Assembly (NCBI RefSeq): GCF_000306945.1
Contig: NC_018518.1
Span: 3,596,001 to 3,660,000 of the forward strand
Direction: 5' to 3'
Source of the DNA: Bordetella pertussis 18323
Lineage (GTDB): Bacteria > Pseudomonadota > Gammaproteobacteria > Burkholderiales > Burkholderiaceae_B
DNA: 64,000 nt
Shown: positions 36,666-45,440 of the stretch, in pieces
Layout of the letters: every line of letters begins with the position of its first letter
How positions within the stretch are numbered: the stretch's first letter is position 1
The notes under the pieces: model-generated
The model's input: the letters and a program-made list of their open reading frames with translations, nothing else
Databases searched by the model: none
What the model was told of the DNA's origin: nothing
Position numbers and translations under genes: made by a program

Positions 36666-37688
36666 TCAGAGACGGCGGCCGCGCGCCAGCAGCCACAGGA
36701 AAAAGGGGCCGCCCACCAGGCTGGTGACCAGTCCGATGGGCAGTTCCGCCGGTACGATGACCACCCGCGCCAGCCAGTCCGCCAGCGTCAGGGCCAGGGC
36801 GCCGGCCAGCATCGAGGCGGGCAGCAGCCAGCGGTGGTCGGCGCCCAGCGTCATGCGTATCAGGTGGGGCACGACCAGGCCGACGAACCCGATGCCGCCG
36901 GTGGCCGCCACCAGGGGGCCGACGATCAGCGCGGTGGCCAGCACCAGTTGCCGCCGTACCGAGCGCAGCGCGAGACCGAGGTGGTGCGCCTCGCGCTCGC
37001 CCAGCAGCAGTGCGTTCATGGCGCGCCACTGGCGCATCAGCCACCACGACCACAGCAAGGTCCAGGGCGCCAGAAACGCCAGCAACGACCAGCGCGCGCC
37101 GGCCAGGCTGCCCATGCTCCAGAACGTGAGGTCGCGCAGTTGCGCGTCCGAGGCCATGAAGGTCAGCAGGCCGATCACGCTGCCGGCCACCGTGTTGATG
37201 GCGATGCCGGCCAGCAGCAGGCCCGCCACGCCATGCGCGCGGCGTCCCAGCACGTAGGCGCAGCCGGTAGCCAGCAGGCTGCCGGCGAAGGCCGCGGGCG
37301 CCGTGATGGCGAAGCCGCCGGAGGTCAGCACGATGGCCAGCACCGCGCCCATCGCGCCGCCGGCCGAAATGCCTACCAGCCCGGGCTCGGCCAGCGGATT
37401 GCGAAACAGCGCCTGCATGGCCGCGCCGCAGATCGCCAGCGCCGCGCCCGCGGTGGCCGCGAACAGCACGCGCGGCAGGCGGATGTCGAACAGCACGTTG
37501 CGCCACAGCGCATCCCGCGGCGTACTGTCGCCGCCGATCAGGCGCGCCAGGTCGGCCAGCGGAATATGCACCGCGCCGCTGGCGGCGGCGAGAATGCCCA
37601 CCGCCAGCAGGGCAGCGCCCAGCGCCAGCAGCAGCGCGACCGGATGGCGCCGGCTAGCGGGCGGGCGGGGCGCCGTGGCCAGCGACAC
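36666..37688 (-). CDS. bhuU: Heme ABC transporter permease
   Basis: A 340-residue FecCD-type permease with about ten membrane helices. Typical segments are LPRVLFAATAGAALAICGAA, NPLAEPGLVGISAGGAMGA and GGIGFVGLVVPHLIRMTLG. I start at GTG 37688 because AAGGAG is eight bases upstream. The first 35 bases overlap the end of bhuT, so the two are translationally linked. It forms the channel with BhuV. Confidence 0.94.
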   Translation of the reverse strand: MSLATAPRPPASRRHPVALLLALGAALLAVGILAAASGAVHIPLADLARLIGGDSTPRDALWRNVLFDIRLPRVLFAATAGAALAICGAAMQALFRNPLAEPGLVGISAGGAMGAVLAIVLTSGGFAITAPAAFAGSLLATGCAYVLGRRAHGVAGLLLAGIAINTVAGSVIGLLTFMASDAQLRDLTFWSMGSLAGARWSLLAFLAPWTLLWSWWLMRQWRAMNALLLGEREAHHLGLALRSVRRQLVLATALIVGPLVAATGGIGFVGLVVPHLIRMTLGADHRWLLPASMLAGALALTLADWLARVVIVPAELPIGLVTSLVGGPFFLWLLARGRRL

Positions 37689-38511
37689 AAGGCGTCTCCT
37701 TGAGTTGGCGGATCGCCTGCGGCAGGCGCGGGCCGGTTCCCAGCGCCAGCAGGTCGTCCATGACCACGATGCACTGGCGTTGCGCGGCGGGCGTGGCGGC
37801 GATTCCTGGTTGCGCGCGCAGCTTCTCCAGGCCGCCCGATGCCGCCAGCGAGGCCGCGGTCACCACGATGACCTCGGGCGCCAGCGCCCCGAGCGCTTCG
37901 GCCGACAAGGGCTTGTAGCCCTCCTGGCCGGCCAGCGCGTTGGCCAGCCCCGACAGGCGCAGCAGCAGGTCCGCCGCGGTGTCGCGCCCGGCGCCCAGGG
38001 GTGTGCCGGTGCGGTTCATCAGCAGCAGCGCGCGCGCGCCCGAGGCCGGCAGCGCCTCGGCCCGGGCCAGCTCGGCATCGAGCTGGGCGGCCAGGCGCTC
38101 GCCTTCTGGCACGGCATCCAACGCCTGGGCGATGGCGCGTATGCGCGCATGCAGCGACTTCACCGACGCCTGGTCGGAGACGACCGCGACACGGACGCCC
38201 ACCGCCTTCAGGCGCTCGATGGCGTCGGGCGGTCCGGCCTGTTCGGAGGCCAGCACCAGGTCGGGTTCGAGCGCCAGCACGCCCTCGACCGGCACCGCCC
38301 GGTAGTAGCCGATGCGCGGCAGTTGCGTGGCCGCCTGCGGGTACAGGCTGGACAGGTCGTCGCCGACCAGGCGGCCGCCCTGGCCCAGCGCATAGACGAT
38401 TTCGGTAACGGTGCCGCCCAGCGTGACGACGCGCTGCGCCGGCGCGGTCTGCGCCGCGGCCGCGGCCCCGGCGCAGGCCATCGCCAATAGCCATGCCAGC
38501 AAGCGCTTCAT
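37654..38511 (-). CDS. bhuT: Periplasmic heme-binding protein
   Basis: A 285-residue substrate-binding protein with signal peptide MKRLLAWLLAMACAGAAAA. It then shows RVVTLGGTVTEIVYALGQG, RIGYYRAVPVEGVLALEPDL and VYxY-like heme-protein features, as in HmuT/PhuT. It delivers heme from the outer-membrane receptor to BhuUV. It lies eight bases after bhuS. Confidence 0.94.
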   Translation of the reverse strand: MKRLLAWLLAMACAGAAAAAQTAPAQRVVTLGGTVTEIVYALGQGGRLVGDDLSSLYPQAATQLPRIGYYRAVPVEGVLALEPDLVLASEQAGPPDAIERLKAVGVRVAVVSDQASVKSLHARIRAIAQALDAVPEGERLAAQLDAELARAEALPASGARALLLMNRTGTPLGAGRDTAADLLLRLSGLANALAGQEGYKPLSAEALGALAPEVIVVTAASLAASGGLEKLRAQPGIAATPAAQRQCIVVMDDLLALGTGPRLPQAIRQLKETPCVAGHGAPPAR

Positions 38512-38519
38512 GGCCTGCC

Positions 38520-39566
38520 TCACTCGGCCAGCGGCTGGCCGCACAGGCCAGACAGCAGTTGGCGCCAGGCGGTCAGTTCGGGCTTGCCGGGCTTGCGCTC
38601 GCCGAAGAACTGCACGATCAGCTCGCCGCCGGCCGTGTACAGCTCCAGCGAGGTGACCCAGCCGTCGCTGGTGGGCTTGCTGACCACCCAGGCCGAATCG
38701 ACGGTCTCGGTGTTCAGGTGCAGGTTGAAGCGCGGGTCCAGCACGTTGTACCAGGGGCCGGTACGGCGCAGCTTCTCGACCGGGCCGGTATGGATCTGGA
38801 TCATGCCACGGTTGCCGACGAAGCACATGATGGACAGGCCGCTGGCCGCGGCCTGCGTCAGCATGTGCTCGACCGTCTCGGCCGGCACCTGTTGCGCCAG
38901 GTCGGCGCCGGCGGCCTTCAGGGCCGCCAGCCGCCCGACCTTCAGCCTGCGCAGCAGCGGGAAGAACTCGTGCGTGTCCTGCATGGCCAGCCAGTCACGC
39001 CGCAGCGCGGCCGGATCGTCCACGGCGGCGGCGTCGGCGGCGGGCGGATAGGGCTGCGGCTCGGGCCATTCGGGCTCGCCCGCGTAGCGGGCGACCAGCG
39101 CCTCCCAGGCCGCGCCGTCGGTCGCTTCGGTGCGGTACACCTTGTGCACCGCCACGCCCGCGCCGTCGAAGAATTGCAGGCTGGTGTGGCCGTCCTGTTC
39201 GACGGCCCAGGCGCTGGCCCAACAGTTGAAGAACACGCGCAGGTCGATATCCGGCCCCAGCACCAGGCCCACCGGCCCCTCGGCCTGGATGTCCTCGTAG
39301 CGGCCGTGCCGTTCATGCACGCACCAGTCGTTGCGGGTGAGGGCCATGACTTCGCCCAGCTCGCCCAGGTCGCGGAAGATGGCTTGCGGCTTGCCGCGCA
39401 GCGCGGTGACGCGCGCGCCGTTGCAGCCGGCCGCGATCCATTCGGCTTCCGAGACGCCGAGCGCCTGGGCCAGGTTGCGGGCACGCTGGCCGGGCTGGCT
39501 GGCGGCCAGCTCGTCGTTGCGCTGGCGCAGCGCCGCGGCGCGGGTGGCAAAGGTCGGTTCGGTCAT
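38520..39566 (-). CDS. bhuS: Cytoplasmic heme-handling protein (HemS/HmuS family)
   Basis: A 348-residue duplicated-domain protein of the HemS/HmuS/PhuS family, which binds imported heme and passes it to or degrades it with a heme oxygenase. Segments such as FFNCWASAWAVEQDG, SLQFFDGAGVAVHKVYRTEA, IMCFVGNRGMIQIHTGPVEK and RFNLHLNTETVDSAWVVSKP are typical. The ATG at 39566 has GGAGAA upstream. It lies between bhuR and bhuT. Confidence 0.94.
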   Translation of the reverse strand: MTEPTFATRAAALRQRNDELAASQPGQRARNLAQALGVSEAEWIAAGCNGARVTALRGKPQAIFRDLGELGEVMALTRNDWCVHERHGRYEDIQAEGPVGLVLGPDIDLRVFFNCWASAWAVEQDGHTSLQFFDGAGVAVHKVYRTEATDGAAWEALVARYAGEPEWPEPQPYPPAADAAAVDDPAALRRDWLAMQDTHEFFPLLRRLKVGRLAALKAAGADLAQQVPAETVEHMLTQAAASGLSIMCFVGNRGMIQIHTGPVEKLRRTGPWYNVLDPRFNLHLNTETVDSAWVVSKPTSDGWVTSLELYTAGGELIVQFFGERKPGKPELTAWRQLLSGLCGQPLAE

Positions 39567-39601
39567 TGCATTCTCCAGGGTATGGTTCTGGCGCGCCGGG
39601 T

Positions 39602-42214
39602 TCAATACTGGTAGGTCAACGATACGCGCACGCTGCGGCCTGGCTCGTTGTACCAGTCTAACGGTCGCGGAATCGCAATGGCACCCGCCGTGGGCACGTT
39701 GATGGCTTCCCAGTATTTCTTGTCGAACAGGTTGAACACGCCCGCCTGCAGCTGCAGGCCCTTGACGGCGGCCGGGCGCCAGTAGGCGGACAGATCCACC
39801 ACGCCGTAGCCCGGGGCCTGGAAATCGGCGTAGCGCGCGCTGGCGGAGGCCTCGGGGTATTGCACGTCGTCGCGGCGCGTGGCGGCCGTCAGCATGGCGT
39901 CGATGCCCCATTCGTCGCGCTGGTAGCCCAGGCCGAGGATGGCCTTGAGCGGCGGCACCGAATTCAGGTGCTGGCCGGTGTTTTCGTCCTTGCCCACGGC
40001 CCAGGCCAGCGAGCCCCAGGTGCGCCAGTTGGGCGCGAACCGCCAGTGCGCCGAGGCTTCGGCGCCATAGATGCGCACGCGCGCCCGGTTGGCCAGCCCG
40101 GTGACGCCCAGCGGGTACTGGCCGTCCCAGGCCGGCTGCCATTGCGGCGAACCCTTGCCCAGCGGCACGTTCTTGTCGATGAAGTTCTGGTAGCGGTTGT
40201 CGAACAGCGATACGGCGCCTCCCAACTGGTCGTCGCCCAGGCGGGCGCCCAGTTCCCAGCCCTTGCTGGTCTCGGGCTTCAAGGAGGGATTGCCCACGCG
40301 CAGATAGGTTCCCGGGCCGCCGTAGTTGGTGTACAGCTCGGTGGCCGACGGCGCCCGGTAGCCGAAGCCGTATTGCGCATACAGCGTCAGCGCCTCGCGC
40401 GCCTTCCAGGTGCCCAGCAGCTTGGGCGAGAAGCGGCCCCCCGACGACGACGGCGGCAGCGCGCCGGCGTTGGGGTTGTTCTGGTAGCCGCCGCCTTGCT
40501 GCGGCTTCTGCTCGTAATGGTCGTAGCGCAGTGACGGGGTCAGGATGTAGCGCCCGTCGGCGAAGGCGATTTCGTCCTGCGCCCAGATGGCCCACTGGCT
40601 GCCCTTGACCCGGGGCATGTCGGCCTGGTTGGTATGCAGCATGTCGCACAGGCGCGGCCCCATCGGCGCGGGCGTGCCGGGCGGGATGGCGGGGCAGTTG
40701 TCGTAGCCGTCCGAGTACTGCTCGGTGCGGTTGCCGTACCATTCGCCGCCTATCGTCACGCGCTGCGACACCATGCCTTCGAAGCGGCTGGAGAGCTCGC
40801 CGTTGACGCCGAGGATCGATTCCTGGATCGAGTTGCTGCGCCCGTAGGGGCCGCTGGGGTAGCCGTAGAAGTACGGGTCGCCGGGGCGGGCGTAGGCGCG
40901 CCCGTCGCGCGTGCGGCGGGCGTCCTGCGAGCTGTCCAGCCGCAGCCGCTGCCAATACACCATGGCCCGGGCGCTGTCGATCGCGGCGCCGGCCTGCGGG
41001 GCGTTGTACTGGTAGTCCAGCGAGACGCGCTTGCGCGTGGTTTCCTCGTGGGTGCGGTTGGCGCCGTACTGGTAGCTGGTGCCGGCGCCCTGCTGGTACA
41101 TCTGGTCGAGGTCGGCGCGGCGCTTGAAGTATTCGCCCGTCAGGCCGAGGCGATGGCCGCCGTCGATGCGCTGCTGCAGCTTGAGCAGGAAGTTGTTCTG
41201 GGCGTAGTCCTCGGGGCTGGGCTGGCTGCGCTTGCTGCCGTAGCCGCCCGTGTCGGCGCGGTTGTCCAGGTCGTGCCCATTGCGGGTGCCCGCCTGCAAC
41301 AGCCAGCTGGTGTCGTCGTGGACCTGCCCGGCCAGGGCCGCGTTCAGGCCCCAGCTGGCGTCGGCCGAGTCATAGTCGGACTTGGCCAGCGCGCCGAAGC
41401 GGCGCCCGTCGCGCAGCAGGTCGGCGGGTTCGAGCGTGCGCAGGTCGGCCAGGCCGCCCAGCGCGCCGGAGCCGGCCGCGCTGGAGTCGGCGCCGCGCAC
41501 GACGTCCAGGCGCGACAGGGTGTTGAAGTCCACCGCGTTCAGCCCGCCCTGGATGCCGCGCGCGCCGTCGTCGAGCCAGGGCAGGCGGATGCCGTCGATG
41601 CGCGTGACCACGCGGTTTTCGTCCAGGCCGCGGATGTTGATGCTCTTGGTGCGGCGGTTGTAGTTGACGCCGGGATCGACGCGCTTGCCGATATCGCTCC
41701 AGTCGAGCACCTGGCGCGCGTCGAGCTCGCGGCGCGTGGCGGTGCGGGCCCAGGCGGGATCGGCGCGCACGCCGTCAGCCTCGATGGTGACCGGCGCCAG
41801 CTGGGCGACCGGGCCGGCGGGCAGCGCCTGCAGCACGTAGGTGCCGGCGCCGCGCTGGCGCGCGTCCAGGCCGCTGCCATCGAGCAGGCGCGCCAGGCCG
41901 TCGGGCACCGAGTACACGCCTTGCAGGCCGGCGCTGGCGCGGCCGCGCACCGCGGCGGGGTCGTACAGCAGGGTAATGCCGGCCTGGTCGGCAAAGCGCG
42001 CCAGGGCCTCGCCCAGGGGGCCGGCGTCGATGTGCCAGGCGCGCGCGCCCGCCGATGCGGGCGCCGCCGTCGGCTGCGCGGCGGCGGGAGCGGCCGCCAG
42101 CGTACCGGCCAGTGCGCATGCCGCCAGCGCGCCGCGCATGGCCAGTGCCGTTTGGGGGCGCCTTGGCGGCGCGGGACGGGCGCGGCGGGCGCCCTGATCG
42201 CAAGCGTAAACCAT
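39602..42214 (-). CDS. bhuR: TonB-dependent heme receptor with signalling domain
   Basis: An 870-residue outer-membrane receptor. The long signal region ends near PAAAQ; residues about 55-130 form an STN signalling domain (FADQAGITLLYDPAAVRG), then the plug (KSINIRGLDENRVVTRIDGI, VVRGADSSAAGSGALGG) and a 22-strand barrel ending in RSVRVSLTYQY with C-terminal aromatic residue. The FRAP/NPDL region expected in heme receptors reads YGFGYRAPSATELYTN with NPSLKPE. The STN domain signals to HurR when heme binds. AAGGAAG precedes the ATG. Confidence 0.95.
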   Translation of the reverse strand: MVYACDQGARRARPAPPRRPQTALAMRGALAACALAGTLAAAPAAAQPTAAPASAGARAWHIDAGPLGEALARFADQAGITLLYDPAAVRGRASAGLQGVYSVPDGLARLLDGSGLDARQRGAGTYVLQALPAGPVAQLAPVTIEADGVRADPAWARTATRRELDARQVLDWSDIGKRVDPGVNYNRRTKSINIRGLDENRVVTRIDGIRLPWLDDGARGIQGGLNAVDFNTLSRLDVVRGADSSAAGSGALGGLADLRTLEPADLLRDGRRFGALAKSDYDSADASWGLNAALAGQVHDDTSWLLQAGTRNGHDLDNRADTGGYGSKRSQPSPEDYAQNNFLLKLQQRIDGGHRLGLTGEYFKRRADLDQMYQQGAGTSYQYGANRTHEETTRKRVSLDYQYNAPQAGAAIDSARAMVYWQRLRLDSSQDARRTRDGRAYARPGDPYFYGYPSGPYGRSNSIQESILGVNGELSSRFEGMVSQRVTIGGEWYGNRTEQYSDGYDNCPAIPPGTPAPMGPRLCDMLHTNQADMPRVKGSQWAIWAQDEIAFADGRYILTPSLRYDHYEQKPQQGGGYQNNPNAGALPPSSSGGRFSPKLLGTWKAREALTLYAQYGFGYRAPSATELYTNYGGPGTYLRVGNPSLKPETSKGWELGARLGDDQLGGAVSLFDNRYQNFIDKNVPLGKGSPQWQPAWDGQYPLGVTGLANRARVRIYGAEASAHWRFAPNWRTWGSLAWAVGKDENTGQHLNSVPPLKAILGLGYQRDEWGIDAMLTAATRRDDVQYPEASASARYADFQAPGYGVVDLSAYWRPAAVKGLQLQAGVFNLFDKKYWEAINVPTAGAIAIPRPLDWYNEPGRSVRVSLTYQY

Positions 42215-42346
42215 GATCTTCCTTTCCCATCGAGAGCAGGCACGAGCGTGCTTGTGCTGTCGATGACCACCGGCGCGTCGAAACCGGACAGGGAACAGGA
42301 ATTTTTTTTGCCGAGGGACGTTCTGCGCTCATGGCTGGCCGCTTCT

Positions 42347-43321
42347 TCACGTCGTGGCGCCGGCGGGCCGGGGCCCGACGGTGATCCAGTACGGCGTTAC
42401 ATAGGACAGTTGCACCGGCAGCAGCGCCGGCAGGGCGCGCAGGATGTCGTCGGTGTGGGCCAGCTGGAACACGCCGGACAGACGCAGCCCGGCCACCCTG
42501 GGGTCGCAGCGCAGCGTACCCGGGCGGTAGCGGCTCAGTTCGCGCAGGAAGCGGTCCAGGCGCATGGCATCGGCGCGCAGCACGCCGCGCAGCCAGTCCG
42601 GCGAGCCATCCAGCGTTTGCGCCGCGCCCTGCAGGGCGCCGTCGTGCCACGCGATGCGTTGTCCGGCCGCAACCGAGTGGGTGCGGTTGTCGGCGCCCTG
42701 CCAGAAGGCCAGCCCGGCCACCACGCCGAGCAGGCCGTCGGCATCGTCCTGGCGCAGCCAGAGGTGCGCCGCCTGCGTGCGGATCATGCCGCCGCGGGTC
42801 AGCACGCGGCAGGGGCGGTCGGCTTCGAGGTAGATTTCGCCGCGGTGCAGGCGCAGGCTGAGCAAGCCGGAGCCGTCGTCCAGGCTGACGGCGGTGCCGG
42901 TATTCAGGCGCAACTGCGTGCCCGGGCCCAACGCCACCGTGCGGGTTTCGCCGGTGCCGGTGCGCAGGTCGGCCAGCCAGCCGCTGTTCCGGGCGCCCCG
43001 CAGCGCGGCCCAGGCGGCCGGCGGCGCCGCCAGCAGTGCGACCAAGGATTTCAGCATCGCGCGGCGGTCCCGCGCGCGGCCCAGGGCGGCCTGGCCCACG
43101 GCCGGCGGGATGCGGTCGAACATGCTCGTCAGCCGGCGGGCGCGCTGCCAGGCGCGTTCGTGCTCGGCATGGCTGGCGCGCCAGTGGTCGCAGGCCTGGA
43201 TTTCGTCGGCGCTGGCCTGGCCGGAGCCCAGCCGCACGAGCCAGCGGGCGGCCTCGCGCGCCACCCGGCGCTCGATCGGCGCGTCGTCGCCGGGCGGATT
43301 CAGGGGGCCAGCAGGATGCAT
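42347..43321 (-). CDS. hurR: FecR-type anti-sigma/sigma regulator
   Basis: A 324-residue inner-membrane regulator. The cytoplasmic N-terminal domain (ARWLVRLGSGQASADEIQAC, DHWRASHAEHERAWQRARRL) contacts the sigma factor; a membrane segment near residues 90-110 (LVALLAAPPAAWAALRG) leads to a periplasmic FecR domain that reads the BhuR STN domain. It overlaps the sigma gene hurI by 22 bases. By the known Bordetella model, heme at BhuR frees HurI to transcribe bhuRSTUV. Confidence 0.93.
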   Translation of the reverse strand: MHPAGPLNPPGDDAPIERRVAREAARWLVRLGSGQASADEIQACDHWRASHAEHERAWQRARRLTSMFDRIPPAVGQAALGRARDRRAMLKSLVALLAAPPAAWAALRGARNSGWLADLRTGTGETRTVALGPGTQLRLNTGTAVSLDDGSGLLSLRLHRGEIYLEADRPCRVLTRGGMIRTQAAHLWLRQDDADGLLGVVAGLAFWQGADNRTHSVAAGQRIAWHDGALQGAAQTLDGSPDWLRGVLRADAMRLDRFLRELSRYRPGTLRCDPRVAGLRLSGVFQLAHTDDILRALPALLPVQLSYVTPYWITVGPRPAGATT

Positions 43322-43809
43322 TGCTCGTAGCCCTGCGCGATGTAGCGCTGCACGGTGCGTACCGATACCTGCAGGCGCCGGGCGATGTCCGCATATGGCA
43401 GGCGTTCCAGCTGGGCCAGCAGGAACGCCTGGCGCACTTTCGGGGCCAGGCTGTGCAGAAAGGCATCGATCTGGTCCAGGGCTTCCAGGATCAGGGCGCG
43501 TTGTTCGGGCGAGGGGGCGTGCGCCGGCGGCAGGCTGGCCAGGGCCTCGAGGTAGGCCCGTTCGAGCGAGCGGCGCCGGTAGTGGTTGACGACCAGTCGG
43601 CCGGCGATGGTCAGCAGGTAGGCGCGCGGCTCGCGCAGCGTGGCGAGTTCGGCGCGGTGGCGCAGCACGCGCACGAAGGTGTCCTGCGCCAGGTCGGCGG
43701 CGTCGTAGGCATCATTCAGCTTCTTGCGCAGCCAGCTTTGCAGCCAGCCGTGATGTTCGCGGTACAGCGCGTGGACGGCGTCCTGGGGGGCGAGGGAGGT
43801 GAGGGGCAC
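43300..43809 (-). CDS. hurI: ECF sigma factor for heme utilisation
   Basis: A 169-residue FecI-type sigma factor. Region 2 is DAYDAADLAQDTFVRVLRHR, and region 4 is RLPYADIARRLQVSVRTVQR. It directs RNA polymerase to the bhuR promoter. The start is taken as GTG 43809, since the frame is closed upstream by a stop; a strong ribosome site is absent. A Fur-box candidate lies 17 bases upstream, so iron starvation should turn it on. Confidence 0.92.
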   Translation of the reverse strand: MPLTSLAPQDAVHALYREHHGWLQSWLRKKLNDAYDAADLAQDTFVRVLRHRAELATLREPRAYLLTIAGRLVVNHYRRRSLERAYLEALASLPPAHAPSPEQRALILEALDQIDAFLHSLAPKVRQAFLLAQLERLPYADIARRLQVSVRTVQRYIAQGYEQCILLAP

Positions 43810-43825
43810 GGTAGGCAGGCGTGAT

Positions 43826-43844
43826 GATAATGCAAACCACTATC
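43826..43844 (-). promoter_or_regulatory. Fur box upstream of hurI
   Basis: Read toward hurI the 19 bases are GATAGTGGTTTGCATTATC, matching 14 of 19 positions of the classic GATAATGATAATCATTATC. It lies just upstream of the hurI start, where Fur would block initiation under iron-rich conditions. Iron regulation of hurI is established in Bordetella; the site assignment is from sequence. Confidence 0.7.
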
Positions 43845-43982
43845 ATTTTAGATAAAAACCGCGCGCATGCAACCGGTGCCTGCCGGCGCGCCAGCGCCGA
43901 CGGCCCGACGCCGGGCAGGCGCGGGCCAGGTCATGGCAGGGAAATGGGCCGGGGCGCCGGGCCAGGCCGGCCGGCCCGGCGC

Positions 43983-44174
43983 TCAGCGGGCGTCGAGCGC
44001 GGGCTCGTCGGAGCCGGGGCGGTTGGTGGTCTTGCGGCGCAGCGGGGCCAGCAGTTCGGCCAGCGTGAACGGAAACAGCGGGATCGTGCGGCGCAGTTCG
44101 GCGCGCTGGGCGAAGTGCGGCAGCAATTGCTGGCCGATACGGGCGTGTTGCATACGAGGCGTAACGGTTTTCAT
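43983..44174 (-). CDS. Small hypothetical basic protein
   Basis: A 63-residue frame, MKTVTPRMQHARIGQQLLPH onward, rich in Arg and Leu with no recognisable domain. It starts at an ATG behind AGGTACTAACC, a weak ribosome site. The opposite strand here has no better gene. It may be a real small protein or a chance frame in GC-rich DNA. Confidence 0.35.
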   Translation of the reverse strand: MKTVTPRMQHARIGQQLLPHFAQRAELRRTIPLFPFTLAELLAPLRRKTTNRPGSDEPALDAR

Positions 44175-44487
44175 GGTTAGTACCTATTGCTTTATTTACC
44201 AAGCAATTGTACATCGAATACCGTTTCGATGCAGCCCTGGCCCGCTTTGTACAACAATGGCCGTGATTTTTGCCGTCTATATGCCTGATTCAATAGACTA
44301 ATCAAGCAATTGGCGCGGTTTGCAGGCGCGCGATGCAGAACTGTCCGCCTATCGGTGAATTCCCTAGGTCGGCACAAACGGCATACGATATACAATGTTC
44401 ATAACGGTCGCCGAGTATCGGCGCCGGCACGAGCCGGGCCGCCCATGGCGGCCCGGCATTCCAGGACATTGTGAGCGCGAACCGGCC
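44175..44487. other. Intergenic region before the ferredoxin genes
   Basis: About 310 bases that look AT-richer than their neighbours. TTGTACAA occurs near 44249 as a small palindrome, and GCAATTG occurs twice (near 44204 and 44307). The plus-strand promoter for the ferredoxin operon must lie here, but no consensus pair stands out. The ferredoxin frame is open back to 44395, yet the segment before 44488 has no ferredoxin character. Confidence 0.4.
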
Positions 44488-44805
44488 ATGCCTATCGTTG
44501 TATTCCACAAGGGCGACGAAACCTTTACCGATGAGGTGAAGGACAACACCAATCTGGTGGTGCGCGCCGGGATCAAGCAGTTTCCCTATCCGAACCTGCG
44601 CTACCAGTGCGGGATGGGCAAGTGCGCCACCTGCGCGTGCCGCATCCTCGCTGGCGGCGAACACCTGCCCGAGCCGAACTGGAAAGAGAAAAAGCAGCTG
44701 GGAGACCGGCTGGCCCAGGGCTACCGCCTGGCTTGCCAGCTGTGGATTACCCACGATATAGAGCTGCGCCAGGACGCGGCGGCGCCGGCCGGCGGCGGAG
44801 ACTGA
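44488..44805 (+). CDS. [2Fe-2S] ferredoxin
   Basis: A 105-residue plant-type ferredoxin-like protein. The cluster ligands are in RYQCGMGKCATCACRILAGG (CX4CX2C) with the fourth Cys in YRLACQLW. It would carry electrons to an oxygenase or similar enzyme in the cytoplasm. An unknown gene starts one base after its stop, and a second ferredoxin follows, so the three form an operon with the ornithine-cyclodeaminase homologue. Confidence 0.9.
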   Translation: MPIVVFHKGDETFTDEVKDNTNLVVRAGIKQFPYPNLRYQCGMGKCATCACRILAGGEHLPEPNWKEKKQLGDRLAQGYRLACQLWITHDIELRQDAAAPAGGGD

Positions 44806-44806
44806 T

Positions 44807-45106
44807 ATGTACGTGATCCTGACCAACAAGCCGGGCCAGTTCCATACCGAGGCGGGGCCCGAGTTCGAGGTGGTGGAGGAGTACGACTACCTCTTCTATG
44901 GGCAGCGCAAGGCCATCTACCAGATCGCCGCCCTGCGCGGCGAGGCCAAGGTGGCCATCGTCGAGGAAGGGCCCGGCGCGGTGGTCAACCACGTGCCTTC
45001 CAAGTTCCTGGAGAAATTCGAATCGCTGCAGGGCGCGCGCGACGCGCTCACCGATCTGACGCGCTTTGGCAGCATGCAGGCCGAACTGGTTCGGCGCGAC
45101 GCCTGA
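44807..45106 (+). CDS. Unknown 99-residue protein between ferredoxins
   Basis: I do not recognise this family. The protein starts MYVILTNKPGQFHTEAGPEF, is acidic in the first half (VVEEYDYLFYGQRKAIYQIA) and ends with a helical LEKFESLQGARDALTDLTRF. No Cys, membrane segment or signal peptide is present. It is placed one base after one ferredoxin and 27 bases before the next, which suggests a dedicated partner in electron transfer to an oxygenase. Codon use resembles neighbouring genes. Confidence 0.75.
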   Translation: MYVILTNKPGQFHTEAGPEFEVVEEYDYLFYGQRKAIYQIAALRGEAKVAIVEEGPGAVVNHVPSKFLEKFESLQGARDALTDLTRFGSMQAELVRRDA

Positions 45107-45133
45107 GCCGCCGACAACCCAATCGTGAACACC

Positions 45134-45430
45134 ATGGTCGAAATCACCTTCATCACCAACGGCGGCAAGGTCGTCACCGCGCCCGAGAACAGCAATCTGC
45201 TGCGCGTTTCCCTCAAGGAGCAGGGCGGCATTCCCTTCAAGTGCGGCGGCGGGCTGTGCGGGACCTGCAAGTGCCTGATCGAATCGGGGCTGGAGCATAC
45301 CGATGCCATCAAGCCCAAGGAGCGCCGGCACCTGACGCCGGAAGACTTCGAGCGCGGCTACCGCATGGCGTGCCAGACGTTCGTCAACGGCGACATCAAG
45401 GTGTCGTGGCAGAAACCCAAGCCCGTTTGA
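45134..45430 (+). CDS. [2Fe-2S] ferredoxin, second of pair
   Basis: A 98-residue plant-type ferredoxin. The ligands are in PFKCGGGLCGTCKCLIESG (CX4CX2C) and YRMACQTFVNGDI. I start at ATG 45134 (MVEITFITNGG); a GTG at 45125 adds three residues, and neither has a strong ribosome site. It is a different sequence from the upstream ferredoxin. The cyclodeaminase-like gene starts ten bases later. Confidence 0.9.
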   Translation: MVEITFITNGGKVVTAPENSNLLRVSLKEQGGIPFKCGGGLCGTCKCLIESGLEHTDAIKPKERRHLTPEDFERGYRMACQTFVNGDIKVSWQKPKPV

Positions 45431-45440
45431 GGGAGCGCGC

